Below, piece after piece: positions 61,232 through 64,000 of a DNA stretch of 64,000 bases. Position numbers and translations under genes: made by a program. The first letter of the stretch is position 1; the number at the start of each line of letters is the position of its first letter. The notes beneath the pieces were generated by a model. The model was not told where the DNA came from. It saw nothing but the letters and a program-made list of their open reading frames with translations, and searched no databases. Origin of the DNA: Microbacteriaceae bacterium (GTDB taxonomy: Bacteria > Actinomycetota > Actinomycetes > Actinomycetales > Microbacteriaceae); assembly GCA_003852775.1 (NCBI GenBank), contig RDDZ01000131.1:1-64000 (forward strand), read 5' to 3'.

Positions 61232-62041
61232 GTGACCCCCGCACCCACCGGCCCGGCCTTCAGCGTGTTCGCCCTGCTCGGGCTGCCCGAGTTCCGGCCG
61301 GGCGACGACCTCGCGGGCATCCTCGCGGATGCGCTCGCGGGCGTCGCGGAGGACGGCGACATCCTCGCGGTCACGAGCAAGATCGTGAGCAAGGCCGAGG
61401 GGCGCATCGTTGAGGCGGCCGACCGCGAGGACGCCATCACGGCCGAGACCGTGCGCGTCGTCGCCGAGCGCCCGCGAGTCGGCGGCGAGGGGTCGACCCG
61501 CATCGTCGAGAACCGGCAGGGGCTCGTGATGGCCGCCGCCGGGGTCGACTCGTCGAACGCGCCCGACGGGCACGTGCTGCTGCTCCCGGAGGACCCCGAC
61601 CGCTCGGCCCGCCGCATCGCCGAGGTGCTGCGCGACCGGCTCGGCATCCGCGTCGGCGTCATCCTCACAGACACCCTCGGCCGGCCCTGGCGCGAGGGGC
61701 AGACGGATGCCGCGATCGGCGCCGCGGGCGTCACCGTCATCGAGGACCTCGCGGGCACGGACGACGCGAACGGCCGCCCGCTCGCCGTCACCGCGCCCGC
61801 GATTGCCGACGAGCTCGCCGCCGCCGCGGAGCTCGTGAAGGGGAAGGCGGGCGGCAGGCCGGTCGCCGTCATCCGCGGCCTCGGCCACCTCGTGACCGGG
61901 CTCGACGCGCCGGGCGCGCGCGCCCTCATCCGCCCCTCCGAGCGCGACATGTTCCGCCTCGGGAGCCGCGAGGCCTACGAGGAGGGCTACCGCGCCGGCC
62001 TCGCCGCCGCCACCTCCGCCTCCGCCGCCTCCACCGACTGA
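61232..62041 (+). CDS. cofE: Coenzyme F420:L-glutamate ligase
   Basis: 269 residues. CofE (the N-terminal half of actinobacterial FbiB) adds glutamates to F420-0 with GTP. Motifs: [50 protein letters not shown] and AIGAAGV. Here it lacks the FbiB C-terminal nitroreductase-like domain, so it is the archaeal-like single-domain form. GTG at 61232 has GGGAGG nine bases upstream. Neighbour F420 enzymes explain its place; cofC, cofD and fbiC are not in the window. Confidence 0.9.
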   Translation: MTPAPTGPAFSVFALLGLPEFRPGDDLAGILADALAGVAEDGDILAVTSKIVSKAEGRIVEAADREDAITAETVRVVAERPRVGGEGSTRIVENRQGLVMAAAGVDSSNAPDGHVLLLPEDPDRSARRIAEVLRDRLGIRVGVILTDTLGRPWREGQTDAAIGAAGVTVIEDLAGTDDANGRPLAVTAPAIADELAAAAELVKGKAGGRPVAVIRGLGHLVTGLDAPGARALIRPSERDMFRLGSREAYEEGYRAGLAAATSASAASTD

Positions 62042-62095
62042 GGTGTCACTTTCCGTCGCCTGAACCGGCGGCCGGGCGACGGAAAGTGACACCTC
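62040..62095. repeat. 21-bp perfect inverted repeat after cofE
   Basis: Arms 62040-62060 and 62075-62095 (core AGGTGTCACTTTCCGTCGCC), loop of 14 bases. The left arm includes the last two bases of the cofE stop codon. Same architecture as the repeat at 61152 but unrelated sequence. Confidence 0.8.
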
Positions 62096-62159
62096 GGAAC
62101 TCGCCGTGTGGGGACGGAGCACCGGTGACGAATGCTCCGCCGCGTGCGAGACTCGGACG

Positions 62160-63185
62160 ATGGAACGCGCCCCCGACTCCGGGGAGGACGTCGGCATCGT
62201 CGCCGAGACCTCCACGGGCCCCCTGTCCGCCGCCGAGTTCCTGCTCGACGCGCGAGCCGTCATGGCGGCCGTCGAGACCGTGATCGACGGCAAACGCGAC
62301 GTCATCGAGCTCGCCACGACCGTGCTGCTGGCCGAGGGCCACCTGCTCGTCGAGGACGTGCCGGGCGTCGGCAAGACGATGCTCGCCCGCGCCCTCGCGC
62401 GGAGCGTCGACTGCACCGTCAGCCGCATCCAGTTCACCCCCGACCTGCTGCCCTCCGACATCACGGGCGTCTCGGTCTACAACCAAGCCACGCGCGACTT
62501 CGAGTTCAAGCCGGGCCCCGTGTTCGCGAACATCGTCATCGGCGACGAGATCAACCGCGCGAGCCCCAAGACCCAGTCGGCCCTGCTCGAGTCGATGGAG
62601 GAGCACCAGGTCTCGGTCGACGGCGGCACGCACACGCTCCCGTCGCCGTTCACCGTCATCGCCACCCAGAACCCCGTCGAGATGGAGGGCACCTACGCGC
62701 TCCCGGAGGCCCAGCGCGACCGCTTCATGGCGCGCATCTCGATGGGGTACCCGGATGCCGCGAACGAGGCCGCGATGCTGCGCCAGCGCGAGCAGGGCAG
62801 CCCGCTCGACCAGCTCCACCCCGTCGTGACGATCGAGCGCCTGCGGCGGATGATCCTCACGGTGCGCGACGTGTTCGTGAGCCCCGCGATCGAGCACTAC
62901 GTCGTGTCGATCGCCGCCGCGACGCGCGTCGACCGCGAGCTGCGGCTCGGCGCGAGCCCGCGTGCCACCCTGCAGCTCGTGCGGGCCGCGAAGGCCCGCG
63001 CCGCGCTCGACGGTCGCGACTTCGTGCTGCCCGACGACATCGACGCCCTCGCGGTTCCCGTGCTCGCGCACCGCCTCATGCCCGCGAAGTCGACGGGCGG
63101 CTACGGGCGCGAGGCGCTCGCCGAGATCGCGGCCCGCATCGTCCAGTCCACGCCGGTGCCGCTCGGCGCAGCCGGCCCCGCCTGA
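62160..63185 (+). CDS. MoxR-family AAA+ ATPase, second copy
   Basis: 341 residues. Walker A EDVPGVGKT, Walker B GDEINRASPKTQSALLESMEE, sensor ATQNPVEMEGTYALPEAQRDR. It pairs with the DUF58 gene just downstream, probably followed by a transglutaminase gene beyond the window, the standard triad. ATG at 62160 was chosen; upstream in-frame ATG 62106 would start within 12 bases of the inverted repeat. It is a paralogue of the copy at 23655. Confidence 0.92.
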   Translation: MERAPDSGEDVGIVAETSTGPLSAAEFLLDARAVMAAVETVIDGKRDVIELATTVLLAEGHLLVEDVPGVGKTMLARALARSVDCTVSRIQFTPDLLPSDITGVSVYNQATRDFEFKPGPVFANIVIGDEINRASPKTQSALLESMEEHQVSVDGGTHTLPSPFTVIATQNPVEMEGTYALPEAQRDRFMARISMGYPDAANEAAMLRQREQGSPLDQLHPVVTIERLRRMILTVRDVFVSPAIEHYVVSIAAATRVDRELRLGASPRATLQLVRAAKARAALDGRDFVLPDDIDALAVPVLAHRLMPAKSTGGYGREALAEIAARIVQSTPVPLGAAGPA

Positions 63186-63204
63186 GCCGACCGGACGCCG
63201 GCCC

Positions 63205-64000
63205 ATGCCCGAGCCCGAGTCGTCGCTGCGGCGCACGCACCGCATCCGTCTCACGGTGCGGGGGTGGGCGACGCTCGTCGTCGGCGCCGCGTGCCTCGTG
63301 GCGGGCGTCGCCGTCGGGCGGCACGAGCTGCTCGTGGGGGCGTCATTCGCCCTCCTGCTGGGCCTCGGCGGCCTCGTGCTCGCGCGCATCCGGCGTCCGC
63401 GGCTCGACGTCGTGCGGCTCTTCTCGCCGCCGGTCGTCTCGGCCGGGGCGACCGCGACCGTCAGCCTGCGGGTGCGCAACTCCGGCTCCGTCACGACGCC
63501 GACGCTCCTGTGGAACGACGCGATCCCGTGGCGCGAGCAGCAGGAGCCGAACGAGCTCCCGCCCATCCGCATCCGCCCGGCGTCGGCACGCACCGTGTCG
63601 CTCGGCCACGAGCTGCACCCGCACCGTCGCGGGCTCTACCCGATCGGGCCGCTCGTGGTCGAGTTCGGCGACCCGTTCGGGATGGCGCGCTCCTCGGTCG
63701 CATGCGGCGACGTCGACCGCCTCACGGTCGTTCCCGCCGTGACCCCGCTGCCCGACGGCGGGCCCGTGCTCATCGACGGCGACGGCGCGGCGCAGCTCGT
63801 GCAGCGCCGCGCGGTCGGCAACGACGACGACCTCACGACGCGCGAGTACCGCTCGGGCGACGCCCTCCGCCGCGTGCACTGGCGCGCCTCGGCCCGCCAC
63901 GGCGAGCTCATGGTGCGGCAGGAGGAGCACCGCAGCCACCCCGACGCCCGCATCGTGGTCGACACGCGGCTCGGCGGCTACCCGGACGCCGTGCCCGACA
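63205..64000 (+). CDS. DUF58 membrane protein, N-terminal part
   Basis: 265 residues are visible; the frame runs open off the window. Two membrane helices (LVVGAACLVAGVAVG, LLVGASFALLLGLGGLVLA) near residues 24-62, a beta domain, and the DUF58 motif REYRSGDALRRVHWRASARHG at about 214. It begins 19 bases after MoxR, its expected partner. Confidence 0.88.
   Translation, partial: MPEPESSLRRTHRIRLTVRGWATLVVGAACLVAGVAVGRHELLVGASFALLLGLGGLVLARIRRPRLDVVRLFSPPVVSAGATATVSLRVRNSGSVTTPTLLWNDAIPWREQQEPNELPPIRIRPASARTVSLGHELHPHRRGLYPIGPLVVEFGDPFGMARSSVACGDVDRLTVVPAVTPLPDGGPVLIDGDGAAQLVQRRAVGNDDDLTTREYRSGDALRRVHWRASARHGELMVRQEEHRSHPDARIVVDTRLGGYPDAVPD

Overview
The window looks like chromosomal DNA of a very GC-rich actinobacterium, most likely a member of the Microbacteriaceae. 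The reasons are the strong G/C third-codon bias, frequent GTG starts, many leaderless starts with a TANNNT box 6 to 8 bases upstream, a housekeeping run leuC-leuD-murA-plsC-gpsA-ddl-DUF3515-thiL-rsmD-recG-coaD typical of that family, and genes for coenzyme F420 use. The genus assignment is inference only. No rRNA, tRNA or CRISPR array was seen.

Layout. 1-2526 is a scrap zone: the start of a secreted RCC1-repeat protein (minus strand), an ISL3-type transposase remnant, and the decayed remains of a branched 2-oxoacid dehydrogenase E1 and E2. 2632-8280 is an alpha-galactosidase / GPH sugar symporter / GH13 alpha-glucosidase operon. 8362-12716 carries a small membrane protein, glmU, a broken DUF222-HNH (13E12-type) gene with an SOS box, and a TerC transporter behind a probable yybP-ykoY manganese riboswitch.

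12748-36132 is one large functional block: FHA proteins, a PP2C phosphatase, a Ser/Thr kinase, a giant Ig/FN3 surface protein, MoxR, DUF58, a transglutaminase-like membrane protein, an EssC/EccC-type FtsK-SpoIIIE ATPase with an FHA domain, a WXG100 protein, a second small WXG-like protein, a probable exported effector, and an LpqN-like protein. It reads as a type VII-like secretion locus wired to phosphorylation signalling, without eccB, eccD, eccE or mycP in the window. Three of its transcription units share an inverted repeat GGGGA-N4-TCCCC upstream of the predicted -10 box, 41.5, 41.5 and 31.5 bases away (one helical turn apart), which suggests a common activator. An FHA-HTH protein inside the block is a candidate for it.

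36192-50039 is the housekeeping run. leuCD is preceded by a leaderless Leu/Arg leader peptide and two mutually exclusive hairpins, the layout of a translation-coupled attenuator. 50074-55980 holds a DUF2510 membrane protein, a DUF3800 protein, F420-dependent glucose-6-phosphate dehydrogenase (fgd), a zinc alcohol dehydrogenase and a serine hydrolase. 60142-62041 carries a second F420-dependent oxidoreductase and cofE. 62160-64000 is a second MoxR-DUF58 pair cut by the window edge.

Between the two F420 segments, 56036-60131 is a clearly lower-GC, translationally coupled three-gene cassette: an SMC/RecF-like ATPase, a soluble GHKL histidine-kinase-like protein, and a response-regulator receiver fused to an aminoglycoside-phosphotransferase-like kinase. 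It has the logic of sensor ATPase, phosphorelay and enzymatic effector, conceptually like the two-component anti-phage system Detocs but with different parts. It is my best candidate for an undescribed (possibly defence) system.
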